Shown piece by piece: positions 48,801 through 57,741 of a DNA stretch of 64,000 nt. Each line of letters begins with the position of its first letter. Position 1 is the stretch's first letter. The position numbers were made by a program, and so were the translations under genes. Location of the stretch: positions 124,001 to 188,000 of the forward strand of contig JAGKSW010000018.1 of the NCBI GenBank assembly GCA_018993265.1. The letters run 5' to 3'. The DNA comes from Nostoc sp. TH1S01 (GTDB lineage Bacteria > Cyanobacteriota > Cyanobacteriia > Cyanobacteriales > Nostocaceae). The notes beneath the pieces were generated by a model. It searched no databases. It had not been told where the DNA came from and saw nothing but the letters and a program-made list of their open reading frames with translations.

Positions 48801-49940
48801 ATGACAAAAACTCTCAGTAGTCGCGGATTAAGTTCGACAGAGGCTTTGTCTCCTGACTTAATCTCTACTCAGCGTCACAGTGATCAAGTAAAAGTGAATA
48901 AACATACCAGTTTGGCAACTGCAAAGTTAGAGACGCATTTACCAACTGGTGGGTTAGAAATTGTCCATGCAACCCACGGTCGCATTCGTATCCGCGCTAC
49001 TGACGGCAGTTTAAACGCAAACTTAGAATTAGTATCCCAACATTTAGAACAGTTTAAAGGAGTCACTGAAGTTACGACCAACGAGCAATTGGGCAGTTTG
49101 GTCGTTAATTTTGACGAAAATTATTTGACATTACCTCAGATGTTGGGAATACTAGAAAAACTGAATATTAACCCTTCTCCAACTTCGCCTCAATCAATGA
49201 GCAGCAAAGATCCCTTTGCAGTGTGGAAATCTCCAGATTTTTGGATGGAGCAAACCATCTCCTTTATTCCTCTGATGACTGGTTTAGCAGTCACAGGAGG
49301 TCTAGGAATTAGTGGATTTGCATCGATCCCAGTCTATATGATTACCGCAGATGCCACACGTCGGGTAATTGACTATCTAGAACCGCAAATTGCTAAGTCA
49401 GACAGCAATAGCCAATCTGCAAAACCAAATAACACAAGCAAACAACCGAAATTGACACAAGCAGTCACTAAAGCTGTTGTTGAACAAGTTAGGCAAGACG
49501 TAAAATCGTCAGCAAATATTGCCTATACTGTAGTTCATAATATTCCTGGCAGGATTAGGTTTCATGTACCACGCATTGCTCAGGATCAAGCCTATGCCAG
49601 AAGACTGGAAAGGTTATTAAAAACAGACACTCATGTAACTAACGTGCGGATGAATTGTGATGCAGCATCAATTGCGATCGCATATCATCCTGGTCAAGTT
49701 GCAGTTAACCATTGGGTCAAACTGATGGAATTGGCGGTGCAAACAAATCCACATACACCTAGCGTCCAAATTGCAGAGCCACAACAGCCTGTAGAACAAA
49801 TTACTCAGCCTGTTGTAGCGGCTGATACAACAAAAACATCAGCAGAAAGTAACAATCTAAACATATCTAGTATATGGGCTGACATGAAGCCCGCAGCTAT
49901 GTCTTTTTCTTTAGCCTATATGGCGAACTTTCCGTTGTAG
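48801..49940 (+). CDS. Protein with two cysteine-motif-free HMA-like modules flanking a TM segment
   Basis: GGLEIVHATHGRIRIRATDGSL... and NIAYTVVHNIPGRIRFHVPRIAQDQAYARRLERLLKTDTHVTNVRMNCDAASIAIAY; TM around TISFIPLMTGLAVTGGLGISGFASIPVYM. Confidence 0.8.
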   Translation: MTKTLSSRGLSSTEALSPDLISTQRHSDQVKVNKHTSLATAKLETHLPTGGLEIVHATHGRIRIRATDGSLNANLELVSQHLEQFKGVTEVTTNEQLGSLVVNFDENYLTLPQMLGILEKLNINPSPTSPQSMSSKDPFAVWKSPDFWMEQTISFIPLMTGLAVTGGLGISGFASIPVYMITADATRRVIDYLEPQIAKSDSNSQSAKPNNTSKQPKLTQAVTKAVVEQVRQDVKSSANIAYTVVHNIPGRIRFHVPRIAQDQAYARRLERLLKTDTHVTNVRMNCDAASIAIAYHPGQVAVNHWVKLMELAVQTNPHTPSVQIAEPQQPVEQITQPVVAADTTKTSAESNNLNISSIWADMKPAAMSFSLAYMANFPL

Positions 49941-49966
49941 ATCGTTCCGTCAAGGAACACAGGAGG

Positions 49967-50767
49967 ATGAAAATGGAGGGTTCTGTATCCTCATCGGCAT
50001 CGCAGCCTCCTGGGCCTAGCCCCTGGAAAATAGCAGCCAAACCAAACCACATCGCCCACAAGCAATCTGTCACAGTAGCGTATAGTATTACTCTGGCACT
50101 TCCCGGCAAAGTCGCATTTTGTGTACCAAAAATTAATGATGATCCCCAATACTTGCAACGCCTCCAAGCGTTGATCAAAGAGCAACAATGGGTGATTAAT
50201 CAGCAAGTTAATCGAGAAGCGGGATCAGTCGTCATTACCTACAAAACCGGGATGATGTCTGACTTTGAAATGCGCTCAAATCTAGCTAGTCTATTGCAGA
50301 CTGCTGAAACAGTTCAAGTAGAGGAGCAAGGGAGCAGAGGAGCAGAGGAGCAAGGGTGCAGGGGTGCAGAGGAAGAAAAAAATACTCAGCACTCAGCACT
50401 CACAACTCAGCACTCAGCACTCACAACTCAGCACTCAGCACTCACAACTCAGCACTCAAAAGTAGCCTATAGTATCGTTCACGCCATTCCTGGACGAATT
50501 AGGTTTCATATACCGCAAATAGCTTGCGATCGTCAATATGTGCAACGCTTAGAGAACTTGCTCAAAGCAGATCCAGTAGTGACAAGTGAGCGCATCAATA
50601 AAGATGCAGCCTCAGTTGTGATCACTTATCAAACTGGAAAACTGCGAGACTCTCAAGAGCGAATACACAGCGTTGAAGAAGCAGCAAAAACATATTTAAT
50701 TTGTTTGATTCAATCTGCCAACGAAGCAACGGCAGGTATCGCCGCCAACCCAACCAGCAGAATTTAA
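49967..50767 (+). CDS. Protein with two HMA-like modules joined by a heptad-repeat-encoded linker
   Basis: VAYSITLALPGKVAFCVPKINDDPQYLQRLQALI... and KVAYSIVHAIPGRIRFHIPQIACDRQYVQRLENLLKADPVVTSERINKDAASVVITYQTGK; SD AGGAGG just upstream, ATG at 49973 possible. Confidence 0.8.
   Translation: MKMEGSVSSSASQPPGPSPWKIAAKPNHIAHKQSVTVAYSITLALPGKVAFCVPKINDDPQYLQRLQALIKEQQWVINQQVNREAGSVVITYKTGMMSDFEMRSNLASLLQTAETVQVEEQGSRGAEEQGCRGAEEEKNTQHSALTTQHSALTTQHSALTTQHSKVAYSIVHAIPGRIRFHIPQIACDRQYVQRLENLLKADPVVTSERINKDAASVVITYQTGKLRDSQERIHSVEEAAKTYLICLIQSANEATAGIAANPTSRI
50320..50458 (+). repeat. In-frame heptanucleotide repeat: (GGAGCAG-like)n then (CTCAGCA CTCAGCA CTCACAA)n; encodes EEQGSRGAEEQGCRGAEEEKN(TQHSALT)n
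   Basis: Read directly; 21-nt period = 7 aa. Confidence 0.95.
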
Positions 50768-50960
50768 CAATATATCAGCAAATTTTTATTGCAGTAGCTC
50801 ACCAGTCTTCAGTGATTGGAGAGAAAAATTCACTCTCAAACATAAATACCAACTTGGTTGGAGTGGTCGATTAATTTAGACTTCAATCTAAAATCCAAAA
50901 TTGGTATGAGAGCCTACTGCGTTATGAGTCAAATTTTTCATCACTTTAGCGAGATCAGGA

Positions 50961-53306
50961 ATGACACCATTGACAGCACAACTAGTATCGCCCGCAGTTC
51001 AAAAATCTTCGGAAACTGAAGTTAAAGAAGAGGTACCTTTGGGTGCGAAGGCTTATGAAACCGTCAATACAGTGGTTTTAGCCCAATCAAGTTACAAGAC
51101 TAATGGCAAAGCTTCTCTAGCTAACTTAAATGGACGCTCTCATCAGCCAGTATCCAAAGTTGTCTATAGCGTTGTCCATGCAGTTCCCGGAAGAATGCGG
51201 TTGCGTATCCCACAGTTGCGTAATAACACCGCATATATGCAACGCTTACAAACTTTGTTAGAAGTTGATCCCCTCGTTACCAGCGTCAGAATTAAACCTG
51301 CGGCGGCCTCGTTAGTTGTTACTTATAAAACTAGTCAAGTCAGCGATGCCAAAATGCGATCGCGTCTGAGTTGTCTGATAATGACAGCTAATGATGCCAA
51401 CGTTGTGCTGTTGGATCAGAAAAAACCCATTAATGCAAAGCCAAACGAGGATGCTGAAGAAGGCGCTTGGCCTGGCTTGCAACTTTCGGTAGTAGCCACC
51501 GGTTTAGCAGTGTTAGGTGGGCCTTTGGGGTTATCTGTACCACCAGTTATGGTGGCTGGAACAATTGCTCTAGCAACATTACCCGTATTTCAACGAGCTA
51601 TAGTCGGGGTGGTGATGCACCGGAAACTGACAATTGATGTGTTGGATTTCTTGGCAATTGTGATTACCACAGTTCAAGGTCAGTTTCTCACTCCAGCATT
51701 GATGCTGAGTTTAATTGAAATTGGCGAAAATATCCGCGATCGCACTGCCCGTTCTTCTAAAATGCAGACATTAGACTTGCTCAATTCTCTAGGGCAATTT
51801 GTCTGGGTAGAACGTGATGGTGAAAAGGTGCAAATCTCCATCAAAGAAGTCAAGAGTGGTGACACTGTAATTGTCTATCCAGGTGAACAAGTCCCGGTGG
51901 ATGGCAGTATTCTGCGGGGTAAAGCCTTACTAGATGAGCAGAAACTCACTGGCGAATCAGTACCAGTCTTGAAGAGCAAAGGACAACATGTTTTCGCTTC
52001 TACACTGGTACGAGAAGGCAGTATCTATATCTTGGCCGAACGCATAGGTAACGATACCCGCGCCGGACAAAGCATCAAGCTTATGGAAGAAGCCCCCGTC
52101 CATGACACCCGGATGGAAAACTACGCCATCAAGATTGCCGAAAAAGCAGTGCTACCCACCTTACTGCTAGGCGCAGGAGTATTCGCAATTACCCGCAACG
52201 CCGCCAGAGCCGCCAGCGTCCTCACCCTAGATTTTGCCACAGGGATCAGAGTATCTGTGCCGACAACAGTCTTGGCAGCTTTGACTTATGCCGCCCGCCA
52301 CGGTATTCTCATCCGTAGTGGTCGCGCTTTAGAACAACTGGCAGAAGTTGATACCATCGTTTTTGATAAGACTGGTACTTTAACTAAGGGCGAAGTTGCA
52401 GTTATTGGCGTTGATAGTTTCAATCCTGAAGTTGACAGCGATAGAGTTTTGGCTATCGCCGCCGCCGCCGAGCAACGGTTAACACATCCAGTTGCGGAGG
52501 CTGTCATCCGCTATGCCGAAGCTCAACAAATCGTCATTCCTAGCCGCAGTAAGTGGAATTATAAACTAGGTTTAGGTGTAGAAGCTGAAATTGATGGCGC
52601 AGCTATTTATGTAGGTAGCGAACGCTTCTTGCGTCAACAAGGCGTAAACATGGAAGCTCTCAACGATAGCAACCGAGTAAATTCTGTAATTTATGTCGCC
52701 AGTAATGGGCAACTTCTCGGTAGAATAAGATATAGTGATATTCTGCGAGAAGAAACACGAGAAGTAATTAACCACCTGTTGAGCGTCGAAGGTGTAGAAG
52801 TTCACATGCTCACCGGCGACAACCAACGCACAGCCAAAGCTGTAGCGGCAGAACTCGGAATTGCCCCAGCCAATACCCACGCAGAAGCATTCCCCGAACA
52901 AAAAGCCGCCGTTGTCCGTGAACTGCACGAACAAGGCAAGACAGTGGCCTTTGTGGGAGATGGAATTAACGACTCCCCAGCTTTAGCTTATGCCGATGTT
53001 TCTATATCCTTTGCTCACGGTTCAGAAATTGCGCGTGAGACAGCAGATGTAGTGCTGATGGAAAATGACTTACATGGAATTTTAGAGGCGATCGCCCTAG
53101 CACGCAACGCCAAAAAACTAATTCGCCAAAACACCAGTATTGTTGCTATTCCTAATATTGCAGCAATGGCGATCGCTGTGCTATTTGGACTTAACCCCCT
53201 AGGTGCAACAGTAGTTAACAATGGTTCAACAATCGTTGCAGGCGTTAACGGCTTGCGTCCAATTCTTAAAAATTCCCCAAAGAAAGCTCTACCATCAGCA
53301 AGATGA
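50961..53306 (+). CDS. P1B-like (heavy-metal-type) P-type ATPase with N-terminal HMA-like module but no CPC/SPC/CPS motif
   Basis: TGESVPV, FDKTGTLTKGE, RLTHPVAEA (HP), MLTGDNQRTA, FVGDGINDSPALAYADV; TM6 region reads LTLDFATGIRVSVPTTVLAAL. Confidence 0.92.
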   Translation: MTPLTAQLVSPAVQKSSETEVKEEVPLGAKAYETVNTVVLAQSSYKTNGKASLANLNGRSHQPVSKVVYSVVHAVPGRMRLRIPQLRNNTAYMQRLQTLLEVDPLVTSVRIKPAAASLVVTYKTSQVSDAKMRSRLSCLIMTANDANVVLLDQKKPINAKPNEDAEEGAWPGLQLSVVATGLAVLGGPLGLSVPPVMVAGTIALATLPVFQRAIVGVVMHRKLTIDVLDFLAIVITTVQGQFLTPALMLSLIEIGENIRDRTARSSKMQTLDLLNSLGQFVWVERDGEKVQISIKEVKSGDTVIVYPGEQVPVDGSILRGKALLDEQKLTGESVPVLKSKGQHVFASTLVREGSIYILAERIGNDTRAGQSIKLMEEAPVHDTRMENYAIKIAEKAVLPTLLLGAGVFAITRNAARAASVLTLDFATGIRVSVPTTVLAALTYAARHGILIRSGRALEQLAEVDTIVFDKTGTLTKGEVAVIGVDSFNPEVDSDRVLAIAAAAEQRLTHPVAEAVIRYAEAQQIVIPSRSKWNYKLGLGVEAEIDGAAIYVGSERFLRQQGVNMEALNDSNRVNSVIYVASNGQLLGRIRYSDILREETREVINHLLSVEGVEVHMLTGDNQRTAKAVAAELGIAPANTHAEAFPEQKAAVVRELHEQGKTVAFVGDGINDSPALAYADVSISFAHGSEIARETADVVLMENDLHGILEAIALARNAKKLIRQNTSIVAIPNIAAMAIAVLFGLNPLGATVVNNGSTIVAGVNGLRPILKNSPKKALPSAR

Positions 53307-53371
53307 GATAAGACCTTGGGTAGAGTAAGCTAAAAAGCTTTCTAACAATCTTTCAATCTAACTGGAGATAC

Positions 53372-53683
53372 TTGACTATGCCGAAAATTACTGATTTTGT
53401 TGAAGATGCTGGCGCTCCTGGAATTATAGCTGGTATCGGTGCCGTTTTACTTGCACCCGTCCTAATTCCTGTTGTGGCAGGAATTGGTAAACCCATTGCT
53501 AAATCCATCATCAAAGGCGGAATTGTCGCTTACGAAAAAAGCAAAGGCGCATTTGCAGAACTAGGTGAAACCTGGGAAGACATCGTAGCTGAAGCTAAGG
53601 CCGAACTCGCAGAAGACAGAGAACCCCCATTATTTGAAGCAGCGGCTACTCCGGTTGACAGCGCATCTGATAATGGTGCATGA
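53372..53683 (+). CDS. DUF5132-type small glycine-rich membrane protein
   Basis: VEDAGAPGIIAGIGAVLLAPVLIPVVAGIGKPIAKSIIKGGIVAYEKSKGAFAELGETWEDIVAEAKAEL. Confidence 0.8.
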   Translation: MTMPKITDFVEDAGAPGIIAGIGAVLLAPVLIPVVAGIGKPIAKSIIKGGIVAYEKSKGAFAELGETWEDIVAEAKAELAEDREPPLFEAAATPVDSASDNGA

Positions 53684-53767
53684 GTTAGGCTGTGTTTTGG
53701 AAAGAATGAAAGATCAAGTTTCATGCTCAATAATTCAAACTTTCCGACAACTTAAAAATAAATGAGG

Positions 53768-53795
53768 AGATGGGTGAAATACCCATCTTTCTCAA
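53768..53795 (+). terminator. Rho-independent terminator
   Basis: AGATGGGT gaaat ACCCATCT TTCTC. Confidence 0.7.
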
Positions 53796-54083
53796 TTCTG
53801 TGGGTAAAGTCACACTCGCATAAACAATCAAGGGTTTTGTCTGTGTGCAAGATGAACCGCAACTTTACTCGCTTGGTGCAAGACGTGAATGGATACAGTA
53901 TTTTTCATCTGGATGAGGTACATTTTTCTAGTCTCTAGCCCCTAGCCTCTCTCCCCTTGAAAGTGTACTGCAAAAAACTGAGAAAGGCTGTAAAACAAGG
54001 CTTTTACTCAGCACTTCGCTACAGCAGACTGGTAAGTGAACCAAACTCAAAAGCATTCAAAGTTATTACTCAGGAGGGTGGAT

Positions 54084-54683
54084 GTGTTTACAAATAATCA
54101 TGGTAACGTCACTATGATGCCTAACGTTGTGGAGGCAGCCGCCTTGAACACCCCATCCAAGCCTATCTCTACAAAAATTATTAGTGATACCCCAGGCAGA
54201 CTACGCTTAAGAATTGCCCCGTCTCATCGCCACACTGGGGAAATGAAACGCATTGTCAAGATGTTGAATGCTCAACCCAACATCAGTCAGGTAAATACTA
54301 ATATCCAAAATGGCAGTATCGTGATTTATCACGATCGCAACGATGAAAGCTGGCAAAATCTAGTATCTACACTCAAAGACATTGGCATAATTTTCGCCGA
54401 CGTAACTACCGGAAGTGAAAGCCACTCCGAAGCAGCCGCTACAGTTGCTAATGCTGTTTTTGACTTAAACGACAGAGTAGAACAAGCCACAAAAGGCGTA
54501 GTTGATTTACGCTTTATCTTTCCTTTAGCACTGGGATGTTTATCGGTGAGACAGTTGCTAATTAAAGGTTTGCAACTAGAAATTATTCCTTGGTATGTCT
54601 TGGCATGGTATGCCTTTGATAGTTTTATAAAACTGCATGGAGTCAAAAAACCAGAACCCATTAGTGCGTCTGAGAAACAGTAA
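54084..54683 (+). CDS. Protein with N-terminal HMA-like module and C-terminal hydrophobic segment
   Basis: SD CAGGAGGGTG before GTG at 54084; ISTKIISDTPGRLRLRIAPSHRHTGEMKRIVKMLNAQPNISQVNTNIQNGSIVIYHD. Confidence 0.75.
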   Translation: MFTNNHGNVTMMPNVVEAAALNTPSKPISTKIISDTPGRLRLRIAPSHRHTGEMKRIVKMLNAQPNISQVNTNIQNGSIVIYHDRNDESWQNLVSTLKDIGIIFADVTTGSESHSEAAATVANAVFDLNDRVEQATKGVVDLRFIFPLALGCLSVRQLLIKGLQLEIIPWYVLAWYAFDSFIKLHGVKKPEPISASEKQ

Positions 54684-54719
54684 CAATAAATATAGTGAGT
54701 GCCTACGTGGACTATCTTC

Positions 54720-54745
54720 AAACCCGCGCAGGCGGGTTTAGTTTG
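54720..54745 (+). terminator. Terminator AAACCCGC gcag GCGGGTTT AGTTTGT
   Basis: Hairpin read directly after the HMA-like gene. Confidence 0.8.
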
Positions 54746-54746
54746 T

Positions 54747-54775
54747 ATAGCCCCAGACTTCAGTCTGAGGGCTAT
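54747..54775. repeat. Near-perfect palindrome ATAGCCCcAGACTtcAGTCTgaGGGCTAT
   Basis: Read directly. Confidence 0.7.
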
Positions 54776-54871
54776 TTGCTGAACGTGGATGTGGATAAGC
54801 TAATAGTCATTTAAATTGCACCATGCTCATGGTAATGAAAGCTGCAAACTCTCTCCCCTGACCGAAGCAAT

Positions 54872-54900
54872 TTTAGATTTTAGATTTTAGATTTTGGATT
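54872..54900. repeat. Heptanucleotide repeat (TTTTAGA)n
   Basis: ATTTTAGATTTTAGATTTTAGATTTTGGATT. Confidence 0.9.
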
Positions 54901-55048
54901 AAATGAAAATTTGAAATCTAAAATATTTGGTCTCAAGCAGTGGGTTAACCCAGAAGAAAAACAAAAATTTTTCAATATTTAAGCCTCTTCTTTATAAGGA
55001 GAGGTTAATCCAAAATCGTAAATCCAAAATCCAAAATTGAGTGACCCC

Positions 55049-55255
55049 CTACGGTGTACACACAAATCTGGGTTGAGTGCATCTGTCCCGCCTCGGAATA
55101 AATTCCGAGTCTCACAGCGCAAGTCCTCTTGGGAGGACTCAACAAGAAACTCATTCCAGTCCACGCTTTGTGGACTTTCGCTATGAGCCTGGAACTTTAG
55201 TTCTAGGCGGGATGCGTTTCATACTGCCTATTTTCGACTTGTGTGTACACCGTAG
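55049..55255. mobile_element. 207-bp MITE-like element with perfect 17-bp TIR and at least four internal hairpins
   Basis: CTACGGTGTACACACAA (55049-55065)/TTGTGTGTACACCGTAG (55239-55255); stems 92-99/102-109, 122-128/133-139, 158-164/170-176, 187-195/200-208 (+55000). Confidence 0.85.
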
Positions 55256-55305
55256 CCCCTGCCTCCCTGCGGCCTCAATGTTCAAATTAAATGCTTAACA
55301 GCTTA

Positions 55306-56364
55306 TTATTTATTCCTCTGTGCTGCTTGCAGAGCATTAATAGCTAAACTCACGCTGGCTTTTTCGTTGTTATAAAAATGATTTTGTGGGTTTTGTAAGA
55401 TTGTCTGGATAGTTTGTAATTCATCTATGGCATTCAAGTCAGATGTAGTGAAGAAATTCGCCCTGGCTTTTTCTTGAATGTTTGTAACAATTCTCACAAT
55501 TGCTCTAGCTGCTTTGTTACGTACCGTCCAATCTGGGTCTTGTAGACCTTGGATTAAATAAGGCAAAGTGGCATTAGTATTTGTATCAATACTACCAATA
55601 GTCTCCAAAGCTAACCCTCGTACTGATGGTTCGCTGTGTTGCAACGCTTTAGCAATACTGGGCAGAATAGGAGTAACTTCAGTACTGATGGTATTTAAGT
55701 TTTCGGCAGTAGCAAGGCGAGTTTGTGGATCATTAGTATTGCTGAGATTGGAAATCAAGCGAGATACAATAAAAGAAGATTTTGTATTTAATTTCACCAA
55801 AGCTGTAGCTGCACTAAAACGCACCGAAAAGTCCTGATCTTGTAGCGCGTCCACTAAGTAACTCGAAAACTTAGCAGCTTCTATCACCGTATTTGCACCA
55901 TTAGGATCACCAGTATCTTCTGCAACAATATTGCCAATAGCTCTAGCGGCGCTGCTGCGGACAAACCAATTCTGGTCTTGCAGCGTCTTGACTAAGGTAG
56001 GTAAAGCATCTTTAACTAATACACCACCTTTTTGAGCCAAAACTAAGGCTGAACCACTACGCACTCGCCAATCAGGGTTAACTAAAGCTTGCTTGAGCTT
56101 TTCTAATGCTTCGCTACTAAAATCTCTATCGTTGAGGTTGCCTAAAGTTGTAGCACTATTCAGTTGTTCTAATAAATCTTCGTTGCTAAAACTTTGGATT
56201 AACTGATCAACTCTCTGTCCACTGGGAGTTTGTGCCAAAGTTTTATAACTTGTACTACTAACAATGAAAGGTGATACAAAAGTCAACACACTTACTGCCA
56301 TTCGATGTGCTAACAACCAATTAGGAACTCTAGCCCAGAAGCTGAAGTAAATGTGTTTTGCCAT
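55306..56364 (-). CDS. Secreted HEAT-repeat protein
   Basis: Repeats ALVNPDWRVRSGSALVLAQKG, TLQDQNWFVRSSAARAIGNI, ALQDQDFSVRFSAATALVKL, ALQHSEPSVRGLALETIGSI, GLQDPDWTVRNKAARAIVRI. Confidence 0.88.
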   Translation of the reverse strand: MAKHIYFSFWARVPNWLLAHRMAVSVLTFVSPFIVSSTSYKTLAQTPSGQRVDQLIQSFSNEDLLEQLNSATTLGNLNDRDFSSEALEKLKQALVNPDWRVRSGSALVLAQKGGVLVKDALPTLVKTLQDQNWFVRSSAARAIGNIVAEDTGDPNGANTVIEAAKFSSYLVDALQDQDFSVRFSAATALVKLNTKSSFIVSRLISNLSNTNDPQTRLATAENLNTISTEVTPILPSIAKALQHSEPSVRGLALETIGSIDTNTNATLPYLIQGLQDPDWTVRNKAARAIVRIVTNIQEKARANFFTTSDLNAIDELQTIQTILQNPQNHFYNNEKASVSLAINALQAAQRNK

Positions 56365-56453
56365 AATAAGGTACTTCTGTATACACGAATGCCATTTTGT
56401 ATCCTCAGTGCTTCATATTACCATTCAAAATCTTGATGCACAAATACTATTGA

Positions 56454-56574
56454 TAGGAATTACGTATGAAAACGAGCAATTAAGGTTTGGATCAGGGCGC
56501 AAGGGTATGTAGATATAGAAGTTTTAAACCTTTACACCCAATCTCAACAACTAACCTTTGTGTGTAAGTCATAG
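56454..56574. mobile_element. MITE-like element B, degenerate copy 2
   Basis: ATAGGAATTACGTA...CCTTTACACCCAATCTCAACAACTAACCTTTGTGTGTAAGTCATA; interior alignable with 61513-61633. Confidence 0.6.
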
Positions 56575-56610
56575 AATAGTGATTACAACTGCTGTGATTC
56601 CTACCTACCA

Positions 56611-57660
56611 GTGAAAGCTCCTACTAGAAATTCCGGACAAACTCAGTCGCGTAAAGCAGATCATATCCGTATCTGTTTGGAAGAAGATGTTCAGTGCCGT
56701 GAAATAACCAATGGATTAGAAAATTATCGTTTTATCCATTGTTGTTTACCAGAAATAGATCGCAACGATATTGATATCAGCACAAATTTTTTAGGCAGGG
56801 ACTTACTAGCACCACTGCTCATCTCTTCCATGACAGGAGGAACCGAAGAAGCAGGCAGGATTAACCGCCGTTTAGCCGAAGTCGCCCAACACTACAAGCT
56901 AGCGATGGGTGTGGGTTCTCAACGGGTTGCAGTGGAAAAACCCCAAGTAGTGGAAACTTTTGCTATCCGCAAGTATGCACCAGATGTTTTATTGTTTGCT
57001 AATGTGGGCGCTGTGCAACTGAACTACAAATATGGTCTGGATGAATGTCTGCGGATTATAGATATGCTAGAAGCTGATGCTTTGATTTTGCATATTAATC
57101 CTCTGCAAGAGTGCATTCAACCTAGAGGTGATGTAAATTTTCGCGGCTTGCTTGACAAAATCGCTATTTTATGCTGCAAATTGGATGTACCTGTGATTGC
57201 GAAAGAAGTAGGCAATGGTATTTCAGGTGCAATGGCAGAAAAACTCCTCTCGGCTGGGGTAAAAGCAATTGATGTTGCTGGTGCGGGGGGAACTTCTTGG
57301 GCGAAAGTAGAAGGAGAACGAGCAGAAAATGACTTGCAACGAAGGTTGGGTAGAACATTTGCCGATTGGGGTATACCAACAGCAGAATGTATTACAAGTG
57401 TACGTGCGATCGCTCCGAATATTCCCTTAATTGCCTCTGGTGGCTTGCGTCATGGTTTGGATGTGGCTAAAGCGATCGCTTTAGGTGCAGATATTGCGGG
57501 TTTAGCTATGCCTTTTCTGCAAGCCGCAGTAATCTCAGAAACTGCTATCTCGGAGTTAGTTGAAGTTTTAATCGCAGAAATCGTCACAGTGTTATTTTGT
57601 ACTGGTAACGCTAACTTACAGCAGTTAAAACATTCTGCCAGTTTACAACGCATACAATAA
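56611..57660 (+). CDS. fni: Type 2 isopentenyl-diphosphate delta-isomerase
   Basis: [102 protein letters not shown]. Confidence 0.95.
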   Translation: MKAPTRNSGQTQSRKADHIRICLEEDVQCREITNGLENYRFIHCCLPEIDRNDIDISTNFLGRDLLAPLLISSMTGGTEEAGRINRRLAEVAQHYKLAMGVGSQRVAVEKPQVVETFAIRKYAPDVLLFANVGAVQLNYKYGLDECLRIIDMLEADALILHINPLQECIQPRGDVNFRGLLDKIAILCCKLDVPVIAKEVGNGISGAMAEKLLSAGVKAIDVAGAGGTSWAKVEGERAENDLQRRLGRTFADWGIPTAECITSVRAIAPNIPLIASGGLRHGLDVAKAIALGADIAGLAMPFLQAAVISETAISELVEVLIAEIVTVLFCTGNANLQQLKHSASLQRIQ

Positions 57661-57705
57661 AACAGTAGTAATTTGTCTTTTGTAGCAAATCACTCACCAT
57701 TACTC

Positions 57706-57741
57706 TTTATTGACTAATAACTATTGACTAATGACTAATTT
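57706..57741. repeat. Heptanucleotide repeat ATTGACT AATAACT ATTGACT AATGACT overlapping the sppA start codon
   Basis: Read directly; ATG at 57731 lies in the last unit. Confidence 0.9.

Noticed and set aside
50320-50458. Direct repeats suggestive of a CRISPR array
   Set aside because: Units are contiguous 7-mers without spacers and the frame is open through them; no cas genes in the window
54979-55298. ORFs 54979..55164 (-) and 55077..55298 (+)
   Set aside because: They coincide with the 207-bp TIR element and STRRs; no protein-like features
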